Assembly: GCF_005845215.1 (NCBI RefSeq)
Contig: NZ_SPHO01000035.1
Coordinates: 1 to 35,707 of the forward strand
Reading direction: 5' to 3'
Length of the DNA stretch: 35,707 bases
From: Clostridium sp. 1001271st1 H5
GTDB lineage: Bacteria > Bacillota > Clostridia > Lachnospirales > Lachnospiraceae
Made by a program: the position numbers and the translations under genes. Under the pieces are notes generated by a model. It did no database searches. It was not told the DNA's origin and saw only the letters and a list, made by a program, of their open reading frames with translations. Shown here one piece after another: positions 1 through 7,475 of this stretch. Positions within the stretch are counted from its first letter, which is position 1. Each line of letters starts with the position of its first letter.

Positions 1-112
1 CTTCCAAATTCAATTCATATCGTTTGAATCTGTAAAATGTATAGTATACATCCTCGCTCACTGATATTAATTGTCCATGCATTCTTATTACGTATGTCTC
101 CTTATCATTCAT
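1..112 (-). CDS. Sigma-70-like / HTH protein of a conjugative element, N-terminal fragment
   Basis: Partial gene running off the left edge; only the first 37 codons are present. The ATG at 112 follows a clear GGAGG with 7 bases between. The peptide starts MNDKETYVIRMHGQLIS and continues VSEDVYYTFYRFKRYELNLE. This pattern (a short beta strand, then VSEEVYxxYYRxKRxExxLE) is, from memory, the N-terminus of the small sigma-70-like or HTH regulators common in Tn916-like and related conjugative elements of Firmicutes. That family assignment is recall, not a search. It suggests that an integrative element lies to the left. The DNA-binding part is outside the window. Confidence 0.55.
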   Translation of the reverse strand, partial: MNDKETYVIRMHGQLISVSEDVYYTFYRFKRYELNLE

Positions 113-122
113 TATATATCCT

Positions 123-158
123 CCATTTCAAAATTTTTAGTTTCATATTTTGAAATGG
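123..158 (-). other. Hairpin touching the RBS of the sigma-like gene
   Basis: A perfect 11-base inverted repeat (CCATTTCAAAA at 123-133 and its complement at 148-158) with a 14-base loop. On the minus strand it overlaps the stop codon of the 143-424 ORF and its last two G's are the first two bases of the GGAGG of the next gene. No U-tract follows, so it is not a standard terminator. It could restrict translation of the downstream gene or act as an RNA end. Function is inferred only. Confidence 0.4.
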
Positions 159-424
159 AAGGGCGGCGCCCTGGGTAAATAAAATCCCGCAGCGCATGAT
201 AGGTAAACAATGTTTGGTTTAGCATAGTTAGCAACATAGCTGGAGGGAGAGCTCTTTGGTTCAGGACAGTAAATAAATTTTTCTTTATGTATACTGCACC
301 AATCCCAACACATTGCGTGTGTCATAGGAAATTGGTGATATCTTTGCAGTAAGCTCTGACATTGAGCACATTGCCTAATATCATCAACCCCTCTATCCTG
401 CAACGCAGGATGGCACACAACCAT
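143..424 (-). CDS. Small Cys-rich protein of unknown function
   Basis: A 93-residue ORF immediately upstream of the sigma-like gene, with a weak GGGG-type ribosome binding site before its ATG. It carries Cys at the start (VVCHPAL), a CxxC pair (CAQC, near residues 19-22) and further Cys in THAMCWDWC and FIYCPEP, so a metal-binding fold is possible. I do not recognise a characterised family. The last 30 residues look low in information and may be read-through of a longer-decayed end. Its tight position before the sigma-like gene suggests it belongs to the same element. It could also be a chance ORF. Confidence 0.4.
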   Translation of the reverse strand: MVVCHPALQDRGVDDIRQCAQCQSLLQRYHQFPMTHAMCWDWCSIHKEKFIYCPEPKSSPSSYVANYAKPNIVYLSCAAGFYLPRAPPFHFKI

Positions 425-570
425 TTTTATACCCCATTAAAAAGAAGCTGCCATGCCAGTCTAAAACAATAGTCTAACGATAGGTTCCGGTTTGAACATC
501 CAGCCTGATAATTTCAGCATTTACGTTTCATCACTCACCTTTCCTGCTGATTCTTCTTTAGTTAGGGATA

Positions 571-613
571 AAATAAAAAACGACTCTTTCGATGTTTCTT
601 TCGTAAGAGTCGT
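571..613 (-). terminator. Rho-independent terminator (minus strand)
   Basis: A 9-bp perfect stem ACGACTCTT/AAGAGTCGT (580-588 with 605-613) with a 16-base loop. On the minus strand it is followed directly by TTTTTATTTTA. It would stop transcripts arriving from 620-1250, where only gene remnants are visible. Confidence 0.65.
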
Positions 614-996
614 CGTTGAGGTTTGAATGGTATAGTTATATTTTAATTTTTTACTTGTTTTTTGAAGTTTGTTGTTATTATCAGAAAATTATAATTACAT
701 TTATAGAAATAAGCGCAATAATTCAACAAATACACACGAGTTGCGTCATTTTATGTACGATATAAATGGATATATCTAAATATCTAGTTGAATTATGAAA
801 AAGCGAAAAAGAAGGTGGGTTTTGTCATAGATATTACAGATTCTTTTCTAATTTGCATATTATTACTATCTTTTTATGCCATTATTGATTTGTTTACCGA
901 TGCCATTTCCGTAAACGCCCAATAGCACGTACCTTTTTATCATCATCATTCTTTGAGATAATAGGCCCAACATCAAAATTCAAAATAGTTTAGTAT

Positions 997-1248
997 TCAG
1001 ACATTAATCGCAGATGCATATGCCAGGACGGATTCCTTCAATTTTGTCCCCGCCTTCAAGATGGCTTCTGTTTGACTGTTCAATATAACGGGATAAGATG
1101 CCATTGTCTCTTCTAATGTGGTTTCAATTTCTGCCAGATGTGATTTGAGAGAATCATAATGATTCATTAGCATTTCGAGAAAATCCTGCTGAATTATGGA
1201 AAGAGTACCGTTCACAGCCACAAGAATCTCATTGATGTGATTGCAGTT
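997..1248 (-). pseudogene. Remnant ORF, possibly IS110-type transposase middle region
   Basis: The longest open stretch is 74 codons from a GTG, and the same frame stays open upstream to about 1248 without a start or ribosome binding site. The peptide reads HINEILVAVNGTLSIIQQDF then LEMLMNHYDSLKSHLAEIETTLEE. This helical pattern (QxFL, then HxDxLxxxIxxIxxxIxE) recalls the coiled-coil segment of IS110-family transposases. However, the IPGV motif that should follow is absent, so the assignment is weak. No start signal suggests a broken gene rather than an active one. Confidence 0.3.
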
Positions 1249-1345
1249 TTGGTTTTCAGACAGGAATCAAGAGATTCCCTATCAATACAGACATTGATAA
1301 AGTAAAGACCCAAATGCGTATATCTTGATATCATAAAAATGTCAA

Positions 1346-1374
1346 TTGAATTCTTACAGAATTTAACTTATAAT
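1346..1374 (+). promoter_or_regulatory. Sigma-A promoter of the first lysR gene
   Basis: TTGAAT (1346-1351), a 17-base spacer and a perfect TATAAT (1369-1374). It lies about 78 bases before the lysR ATG. Confidence 0.65.
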
Positions 1375-1452
1375 AAATTTGTATGTTCATCGGAGAGGGT
1401 TAGCTCCGGACAGAACCATATAGGTAATCTGAGTTGTTGAAAGGAGCATACA

Positions 1453-2343
1453 ATGAACTCCGAACACTACCGTAATTTTATTGCCATTGTTGAGGCGGGG
1501 ACATTATCCGCTGCCTCGAGGAAACTTCATATTGCGCAGCCAGCTTTATCCAACCAGGTCAAGTCTATGGAAGCACTGTTCGGTGCCCCACTTTTCAAGA
1601 GAAACGTCCGTTCCATGGAACCCACAGAAGCGGGAATGATTTTATATGATAAGGCAAAACACATTATCCTCTTGGAGGATGCCGCTGCAAAGGAAATAAA
1701 TGCATGTTACAAAGGTTTTACCGGCTCCCTGTCCTTAGGCATTACTCAAGCATATCCCGACCCAATGATAGAGCGGCTTCTCCATCAATTTCATAAGGAA
1801 AACCACTTCATCAAATTTGATATATTTGAGCTGACCAGTGCGGAAATCATGGACTTACTCAAAAACGGCATCATAGAAATCGGCATCATCCGCACATTCC
1901 ATCAGATTCCTGTATACCTGGACCCGCTGTATACAATACCGGAACGGCTTATGGTTGTGGGGAGAAAAGACACACTCTGGTTTCCCTTAAAGGAGGAGAT
2001 TGATATATTCGCCTTAAAGGACATTCCTCTCTCAATTTCCCGCGGCTTTCAAAACACCATTACGGAAGCCTGTCTGAGGGCCAATTTTACACCTGAAATC
2101 TTAAGCGTATCCACCTCCCGGAACAATGCGCTGACCTGGGCAAGGAACGGCGATGCGGTGGCCATCATAACTGCTGACAATGCACCTGTCTACGAAAATG
2201 ACACTGTCTTCTGCCGTCCCATATCCGGCGATATGCTGAGCCGCAGGACCTTTGCAGCGCTCAGGGGGCGTTCCCTGTCCAATGTTGCTGCCAAATTTAT
2301 GGATTTTGTCAGGGAACATTCAAACGAATATAAGCAGGCATGA
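1453..2343 (+). CDS. LysR-family transcriptional regulator
   Basis: A 296-residue protein of normal LysR length. The winged HTH spans residues 1-60 with the typical sequence AASRKLHIAQPALSNQVKSME followed by LFKR and a PTEAG wing. The rest (about 90-290) is the periplasmic-binding-like effector domain. The ATG follows AAAGGAG at good spacing. It stands alone on plus with its own promoter and terminator and runs convergent to the 2-oxoacid oxidoreductase operon. LysR proteins usually act on a neighbouring divergent gene, but here the upstream side holds only remnants, so the original partner may be lost. The decayed amidohydrolase just downstream, or the exchanger-type carrier, are other candidates. 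The ligand cannot be read from the sequence. Confidence 0.93.
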   Translation: MNSEHYRNFIAIVEAGTLSAASRKLHIAQPALSNQVKSMEALFGAPLFKRNVRSMEPTEAGMILYDKAKHIILLEDAAAKEINACYKGFTGSLSLGITQAYPDPMIERLLHQFHKENHFIKFDIFELTSAEIMDLLKNGIIEIGIIRTFHQIPVYLDPLYTIPERLMVVGRKDTLWFPLKEEIDIFALKDIPLSISRGFQNTITEACLRANFTPEILSVSTSRNNALTWARNGDAVAIITADNAPVYENDTVFCRPISGDMLSRRTFAALRGRSLSNVAAKFMDFVREHSNEYKQA

Positions 2344-2345
2344 CA

Positions 2346-2395
2346 ATATCCGGGAACAGCAAACTGTCTCCCGGATATAGCTTTTCCTTATTTTA
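2346..2395 (+). terminator. Terminator of the first lysR gene
   Basis: A perfect 10-bp stem ATATCCGGGA/TCCCGGATAT (2346-2355 with 2369-2378), starting 3 bases after the lysR stop. It is followed by a T-rich run ending in TTATTTTATT. Confidence 0.75.
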
Positions 2396-2760
2396 TTCAA
2401 CCAGTGCAGTCGGATTTTTACATACCATCTGTTCTACATCGCTCTGTGAATCCCCGCCTTCTTTAACCATCTTTGTAATTAAATCCAGCATACCTTCATC
2501 AGAAGAAGGGCTGTTCTTTTGTCCCATATCGCTGGACAGGACTACGTGGCTACATCCAATCTTCCTAATCTGTTCAAAACCCGTTTCATAAGAACATTTA
2601 TGATAGGGAAGCAGATGTCACTGGCTTCATAGTCACGGTTTCCTCCTGTCCCATAAGGCTTCTCACCGCCCTGCGTTTCCAGGAAATGCTTCCCGTTATA
2701 GGATTCTATCATTTAGCAGTTGCCTATCCTGGGAATTTTTCATGGCCGCCTCCCATCACC
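2393..2760 (-). pseudogene. Decayed amidohydrolase-superfamily gene (DUF6282-like C-terminus)
   Basis: Reading the minus strand from about 2760 down to a stop at 2393 gives recognisable protein in two frames. First comes YNGKHFLETQGGEKPYGTGG and NRDYEASDICFPIINVLMKR. Then, after a frame change near 2595, comes GFEQIRKIGCSHVVLSSDMG followed by KNPTALVE at the end. The block VVLSSDMGQ plus a terminal KNPxxLxE is typical of the C-terminus of small amidohydrolases of the DUF6282/phosphotriesterase-like group (recall). There are stops in the upstream part, and no start codon or N-terminal metal site. It is therefore a truncated and frameshifted remnant. It sits just downstream of the exchanger-type carrier and may once have been the last gene of that operon. 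Confidence 0.6.
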
Positions 2761-2828
2761 TGGGGCTACTCATAAAAATCATCTGCAGAGGTAACGAATC
2801 CCAATATTATTTTTCTGGGTCCTGCTGC

Positions 2829-3980
2829 CTACGCCACCATAAGTATCACCTGTACTGCCAGAACCAGTGCTATCAGCGCAAACGGATAGGTGGCTGCATA
2901 GGCGGCCGCCACATCGTCCGTTCCTGCGACCTTGGTCAGTATAGCCAGTGACGGGGTGCAGGTCATGCTGGCCGAGATGGAGCCAAGACCGTTCAGAAGC
3001 GGGAGCCTGAGTATCTTAAGTCCAATGACAAATCCGGCTGCCAGAGGGACAAGCAGCAGTATAAGACCAATGAACAGAAGCCTGAAACCATAGGTCTGAA
3101 GTACCAGTACCAGGCCTTTTCCTCCCTCTGCGCCTGCGCCTGTAAAGAACAGAAGCAGGCCAATCTCCTTCATTACCCTTGTTACCCCTGGCTCCATCTT
3201 TAAACTTACAGGCCCTATATGACCCATATGTCCCAGGAGTAGTCCCACCACCAACGGTCCGCCTGTTGTTCCCAGGGAAAATTCGCCGCCACCCGGCAAA
3301 GGAATCACAAAGGAGCCCAGCAAGATTCCTCCAATCACTGCCGCGGAAAATGGAAACAGTCCCATTGTATCAATTTGCCTGTAATTCCTGCCCCATTGCC
3401 GCCCTTTTTCCTTCTCCTTCACGGCAATCAGCTCCCGTTCCTTTTCCATATCCGCATTAAGGATTCTGGGGACCAACTGCATAAAGAACACCTTCCCCAC
3501 TACTCCGATGGGGTAGACTATCCCATAACCGGCAGCCACCATGGTTACTGCCTGGGCACTGTCCGAAACAGCCTCCTTGGCCGCTGCAAATCCCGGTGAG
3601 GTGGTAAATGCCCCTGTCATCATTCCCACTGCCAATGCCTTATCTATCCCTGTCAGTTTTACCAGCAGAATACATGTAAAGGATCCCGTCACTGCAATGG
3701 AAAGACAGAGAATGATATAGGCAGCCCCGTTTGCCTTCACCCTCTCTGCAAACGCCGGACCAGCCGTCATACCGACTGATGCAATAAAGAAAATCAACCC
3801 AAGTGTCTGTATGTATGCGGGTATGGATACACCGAAATGACCGAAAAAAAGACCGGAGATAAAAAGAGCCGCCGTTCCCAGCTCAACCCCCTTTATGCGG
3901 ATGCTGCCCAGAAAATACCCCGTAACCGCAATACAGAAAATGGACAGGATAACAGAAGCTGTCTCTTTCAATACAAACAT
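2829..3980 (-). CDS. Aspartate:alanine exchanger (AAE/YidE-YbjL) family membrane carrier
   Basis: A 383-residue polytopic membrane protein with two homologous halves, about 1-180 and 215-383, as in the YidE/YbjL duplication fold of AspT-type antiporters. The halves carry MTGAFTTSPGFAAAKEA (near 118-136) and TTGGPLVVGLLLGHMG (near 239-254), with SMTCTPSLAILTKV near the end. The charged segment at about 176-205 (EKERELIAVKEKEKG) is a short cytosolic loop. The two TrkA-C domains found there in AspT are missing, so this is the short form. The start is the ATG after GAGGATAATTCT. It is the last gene of the ferredoxin-oxidoreductase/succinyl-CoA-ligase operon, 25 bases after sucD. A dicarboxylate or amino acid exchange linked to that pathway is the natural inference; the substrate is unknown. 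A paralogue lies at 17824-18966. Confidence 0.85.
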   Translation of the reverse strand: MFVLKETASVILSIFCIAVTGYFLGSIRIKGVELGTAALFISGLFFGHFGVSIPAYIQTLGLIFFIASVGMTAGPAFAERVKANGAAYIILCLSIAVTGSFTCILLVKLTGIDKALAVGMMTGAFTTSPGFAAAKEAVSDSAQAVTMVAAGYGIVYPIGVVGKVFFMQLVPRILNADMEKERELIAVKEKEKGRQWGRNYRQIDTMGLFPFSAAVIGGILLGSFVIPLPGGGEFSLGTTGGPLVVGLLLGHMGHIGPVSLKMEPGVTRVMKEIGLLLFFTGAGAEGGKGLVLVLQTYGFRLLFIGLILLLVPLAAGFVIGLKILRLPLLNGLGSISASMTCTPSLAILTKVAGTDDVAAAYAATYPFALIALVLAVQVILMVA

Positions 3981-4005
3981 AGAATTATCCTCGTTTCATC
4001 CAACT

Positions 4006-4908
4006 TCAGCATGACAGGCATCTCTCATAAATGCCCCGTTCCTTCAGCAATTCAATAAGTGTCTCTCCAATCAGGTCCGACATCCTGGCAGTGGGAATAC
4101 CGCACTCATTGAGTACCCTGATTTTTTCAGCCGCAGTACCTTTTCCGCCTGAAATCACTGCCCCGGCATGGCCCATGCGCTTTCCCGGAGGCGCTGTTTG
4201 TCCTCCAATAAATGCTACCACCGGTTTATTCATATGCTCTTTAATCCACATGGCGGCCTCCTGCTCGCTGTTTCCGCCGATTTCCCCAATCATCACCACT
4301 GCTTCTGTACCTCCGTCCTCATGAAACGCCTGAATCACATCCAGGAAAGAGGTCCCCTTAATGGGGTCCCCTCCAATTCCCACACAGGTGCTCTGTCCCA
4401 GGCCTGCCTCCGACAACTGCTTGATGGTCTCATATGTCAGGGAGCCGGAGCGGGATACCACTCCTATCTTTCCGGGTTTAACCACATATCCGGGCGTGAT
4501 TCCCATTTTGCATTCGCCAGGCGTCACAAGGCCAGGGCAGTTTGGCCCAATCAGACGGGTCTTCTTACCCTTCATATAATTCTTCACTTTTATCATATCC
4601 TGAACCGGAATGTTTTCCGTAATGCAGACACAAATATCCAGTCCTGCATTCACCGCCTCCATGATGGAATCAGCGGCAAATGCAGGCGGCACAAAGATAA
4701 CGGACGCATTGGCCCCTGTGGCCTCCACTGCCTGGGCAACCGTGTCAAACACAGGAATTCCGTCCAAATTCTGTCCCAGTTTCCCGGGTGTCACTCCGGC
4801 TACAATGTTGGTGCCGAATTCGCGCATGAGCTGGGTATGCTTTTTTCCATGAAATCCTGTTATACCCTGCACTATAACTTTTGTATCTTTCCCAATATAA
4901 ATGCTCAT
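4006..4908 (-). CDS. sucD: Succinate-CoA ligase (ADP/GDP-forming), alpha subunit
   Basis: A 300-residue protein of usual SucD length. It has the N-terminal CoA-binding Rossmann domain (VIVQGITGFHGKKHT, residues 11-25), the GPNCPGLVTPGECKMGI segment (121-137) and the active-site histidine H247 in RMGHAGAVISGGKGT, which carries the phosphate between succinyl phosphate and nucleotide. The ligase releases succinate and CoA from succinyl-CoA and makes ATP or GTP. Its ATG starts 1 base after the sucC stop, so the two are translationally coupled. With the 2-oxoacid:ferredoxin oxidoreductase genes upstream it would give substrate-level phosphorylation from 2-oxoglutarate. The last residues (YERCLSC) are unusual but the fold is complete. 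Confidence 0.95.
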   Translation of the reverse strand: MSIYIGKDTKVIVQGITGFHGKKHTQLMREFGTNIVAGVTPGKLGQNLDGIPVFDTVAQAVEATGANASVIFVPPAFAADSIMEAVNAGLDICVCITENIPVQDMIKVKNYMKGKKTRLIGPNCPGLVTPGECKMGITPGYVVKPGKIGVVSRSGSLTYETIKQLSEAGLGQSTCVGIGGDPIKGTSFLDVIQAFHEDGGTEAVVMIGEIGGNSEQEAAMWIKEHMNKPVVAFIGGQTAPPGKRMGHAGAVISGGKGTAAEKIRVLNECGIPTARMSDLIGETLIELLKERGIYERCLSC

Positions 4909-4909
4909 A

Positions 4910-6082
4910 TCAGCTGCCTTCCTTTCTATTAACCAATTTCATAATAAGCTCTGCTCCTTCTGTCAGAGATGAGGCTGTGTAAAGTCCCAGACCGGATTCA
5001 GCTATCATCTGGTTGGCAATGACGCAGTTGGTTCCTTCCAGGCGAATGACAATGGGCACCTCTGGCCGGTTTTTCCTGATAGAGGCAATCACACCTTCTG
5101 CCACCCGGTCTGTCTGGGTAATTCCTCCGAATATATTGACCAGAACTCCCTTTACCTTCTCCTCCGACAGTATGATGTCAAAGGCCTTTTCGCATTCTTC
5201 CGGGCTGGAACTGCCTCCGCAGTCCATGAAATTGGCCGGTTCTCCGCCAAAATATTTGATGGCATCCATGGTAGCCATGGCAAGCCCTGCCCCGATAACC
5301 AGACAGCCGATGGTTCCATCCAGAGAAACATAGTTCATGTTCAGGTCCACGGCCCTAGCCTCCAGTTCCACTTCCTCCTCCCTGTCCCGAAGCTCTGCCA
5401 GTTCCGGGTGGCGGAACATACCACTGGAATCAAATCCAACCTTTGCATCAATCACCATGAGTTCCCCTGCACCTGTCAGGGCCAATGGATTTATCTCCAC
5501 CATAGAACAGTCCTTTTCAGTAAATACGCAGTATAATGCGCCTGCCATTTTCACGAAGCTCTTTTTTAATTCAGCAGGGATATGGATTTGTTCCGCCAGG
5601 GTGTATAACTGCCATGTACGCAAGCCAATTCCCGGTTCCACATAAGTCCTGATGATTTTTTCTGGATGATTGGCAGCTACATCCTCAATGTCCATACCGC
5701 CCTCTTCTGATGCCACCAGTACAATTTGTCCCTCTGCCGAATCGATTATGATACTGAAATAATACTCCTTTACAATATCCGTTCCCTTTTCAATCCAAAG
5801 CCTGCGCACCAGCTTGCCTGCCGGACCGGTCTGGCGGGAAACAAGGGTCTTGCCAATCAGTTCTGCGGCGGCCGCCCTCGCATCCTCCGGTGTCTTTACC
5901 AGCTTGATTCCGCCTGCCTTTCCCCTGCCTCCTGCATGTACCTGGGATTTGACTGCAACCAGACCGCCAAGTTCTAGTGCTGCTTCATAGGCTTCCCCAG
6001 GAGTCCATGCAAGCCTTCCCTCTTGAACCGGAATTCCATACGATTTAAATAATGTTTTTGCCTGATATTCATGTATATTCAT
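4910..6082 (-). CDS. sucC: Succinate-CoA ligase, beta subunit
   Basis: 390 residues, with an N-terminal ATP-grasp domain (MNIHEYQAKTLFKSYGIPV; KSQVHAGGRGKAGGIKL near 44-61) and a C-terminal CoA-ligase domain with NFMDCGGSSSPE and VNIFGGITQTDRVAEG. The in-frame ATG 24 bases upstream was rejected. The chosen ATG follows GGGGGGAGAG at proper spacing and begins with the family-typical MNIHEYQAK. It follows the gamma subunit of the oxidoreductase by 16 bases and is coupled to sucD. A decayed second copy of this gene's 3' region is found at 27470-27572, beside glutamate dehydrogenase. Nucleotide preference (ATP or GTP) cannot be decided by eye. Confidence 0.95.
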   Translation of the reverse strand: MNIHEYQAKTLFKSYGIPVQEGRLAWTPGEAYEAALELGGLVAVKSQVHAGGRGKAGGIKLVKTPEDARAAAAELIGKTLVSRQTGPAGKLVRRLWIEKGTDIVKEYYFSIIIDSAEGQIVLVASEEGGMDIEDVAANHPEKIIRTYVEPGIGLRTWQLYTLAEQIHIPAELKKSFVKMAGALYCVFTEKDCSMVEINPLALTGAGELMVIDAKVGFDSSGMFRHPELAELRDREEEVELEARAVDLNMNYVSLDGTIGCLVIGAGLAMATMDAIKYFGGEPANFMDCGGSSSPEECEKAFDIILSEEKVKGVLVNIFGGITQTDRVAEGVIASIRKNRPEVPIVIRLEGTNCVIANQMIAESGLGLYTASSLTEGAELIMKLVNRKEGS

Positions 6083-6098
6083 ATGTCTTCTCTCCCCC

Positions 6099-6650
6099 CT
6101 ATGCAAGCAGACTCTGGGCAGAAACGATTCCCGCCTGGAATGCCTTACGGTTCATGTCATGAAGCTTTGGCGCGAACCGGTTCAGAATAGCCTGAAGAAC
6201 CGCATCACTGCCTGCGCACCTGCCCAGCACAGAGATTGCGCCTAGGGCCACCACATTGGCGGCTATGGGCTTTCCTGTTACTTCCATTGCTAGTTTTGTC
6301 AGCGGAATCCTATACACGTGTTCAATATCCTGCGGAACTTCCTTCACCAGGTCCGAATCTACCAGCAGTACCCCGTCTTTATCCATATCCAAATGGTATT
6401 TATCACAGGCCATCTGGGTCATAGCCAGAACAAAATCCGGCTTTCTGACAATCGGATAATTGATGGAATCATTATCAACAATCAGTTCTGAACGGCATGC
6501 GCCGCCTCTGGATTCAGGCCCGTAGGATTTTGCCAGAAGAATTTCATTTCCCTCAATTACACCTGCGGCCTGGGCCATCACGTCGCCCATCAGCATCATC
6601 CCCTGACCGCCGGAACCGCCAAATCTTATTTCATAATGTCTGCTTCCCAT
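6099..6650 (-). CDS. korC: 2-oxoacid:ferredoxin oxidoreductase, gamma subunit
   Basis: 183 residues. It begins MGSRHYEIRFGGSGGQGMML, the glycine-rich opening of the pyruvate/2-oxoglutarate ferredoxin oxidoreductase gamma domain, and contains KSYGPESRGGACRSELIV, a standard family block. The ATG at 6650 follows AAGGAG by 9 bases. An in-frame GTG three codons earlier lacks a ribosome binding site and was not used. The beta-subunit stop lies 2 bases before this start. With separate delta, alpha, beta and gamma genes the complex has the four-subunit architecture. The order D-A-B-C followed by sucCD points to 2-oxoglutarate rather than pyruvate as substrate, which is inference from context. Confidence 0.93.
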   Translation of the reverse strand: MGSRHYEIRFGGSGGQGMMLMGDVMAQAAGVIEGNEILLAKSYGPESRGGACRSELIVDNDSINYPIVRKPDFVLAMTQMACDKYHLDMDKDGVLLVDSDLVKEVPQDIEHVYRIPLTKLAMEVTGKPIAANVVALGAISVLGRCAGSDAVLQAILNRFAPKLHDMNRKAFQAGIVSAQSLLA

Positions 6651-6652
6651 AC

Positions 6653-7474
6653 TCAGCACTCCTTTGCTCTCCTGATTACTTCATCATAGATTTCCGAATA
6701 CTCCCTGCGGTCCCCGCGGTTCACAAACTCCCCAATGACCAGCTTATCCTCCAATTCCTCAGAACTCATTTTTGCCGCCCTCTGGAGCGGCACGGCTGTT
6801 TCCTTCCAATGCATAACCATATCCGCAGCCTCTCCCTTCTTATTCAGCCTTCCGTATAGGGTCGGACAGTCACATGCAGCCTCCACCACGGAAAATCCCT
6901 TATGATTAATGGCCTTTGCAATCTGGTCCGTAAGCATCATTGCGTGATATGTAGTGGACCTTGCCACATAGGTTGCGCCTGACGCCTTTGCCAGGTCGCA
7001 AATATCAAAATTGGGGTCGATATTTCCATAGGCGCTTGTCTTTGTTTTTGCTCCGTAGGGGGTGGTGGGTGAGAACTGTCCGCCGGTCATGCCATAGTTG
7101 GAATTATTGAACACTACCACGGTCATGTCAATGTTCCTTCTCGCCCCATGGATGAAATGGTTGCCTCCAATTGAAGTGCAATCGCCGTCTCCTGTCACCA
7201 CGATTACATGCAGGTCCGGATTGGCCATCTTTACTCCAGTGGCATATGCAATGGCCCTTCCGTGGTTTGTATGGATTCCGCACAGATTCATATATCCATT
7301 GGCACGGCAGCAACATCCAATCCCCGCAACAACAACCACCTTATCCGGGTCCAGTCCGGTCTTATCTATGGCCCGGATAATGGACTGGAGTACGATTCCG
7401 TTACCGCATCCCGGACACCACATGGTCTTTAATTTATCCTGACGCAGCAGTCTGTCAAATACATGTTCAGTCAT
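6653..7474 (-). CDS. korB: 2-oxoacid:ferredoxin oxidoreductase, beta subunit (TPP-binding)
   Basis: 273 residues. It shows MWCPGCGNG with Cys20 and Cys23 (cluster ligands of the beta subunit together with Cys further on), the thiamine diphosphate motif GDGD at 95-98 followed by NHFIHGARRNIDMTVVVFNN, and the NYGMTGGQFSPTTPYG segment. This is the catalytic subunit that binds TPP and one 4Fe-4S cluster and decarboxylates the 2-oxoacid to the acyl-CoA, passing electrons to ferredoxin. It starts 1 base after the alpha-subunit stop and ends 2 bases before the gamma start, so the operon is tightly coupled. Confidence 0.94.
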   Translation of the reverse strand: MTEHVFDRLLRQDKLKTMWCPGCGNGIVLQSIIRAIDKTGLDPDKVVVVAGIGCCCRANGYMNLCGIHTNHGRAIAYATGVKMANPDLHVIVVTGDGDCTSIGGNHFIHGARRNIDMTVVVFNNSNYGMTGGQFSPTTPYGAKTKTSAYGNIDPNFDICDLAKASGATYVARSTTYHAMMLTDQIAKAINHKGFSVVEAACDCPTLYGRLNKKGEAADMVMHWKETAVPLQRAAKMSSEELEDKLVIGEFVNRGDRREYSEIYDEVIRRAKEC

Positions 7475-7475
7475 A

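Larger units (their letters stand above)
425..1345. other. Stretch without an intact gene
   Basis: AT-rich sequence between the left-edge element and the LysR promoter. It holds the minus-strand terminator at 571-613 and one open stretch at 997-1248 that may be a decayed gene. Further short peptide-like runs on the minus strand between 860 and 980 are interrupted by stops. I see no RNA gene. Confidence 0.5.

Noticed and set aside
2340..2591. 83-codon open frame on plus after the first lysR gene
   Set aside because: It crosses the lysR terminator and is antisense to the amidohydrolase remnant.
4168..4932. 254-codon open frame on plus opposite sucD
   Set aside because: Lies entirely antisense to a clear SucD gene, has no ribosome binding site, and its peptide (rich in His, Cys, Ser) shows no family pattern.
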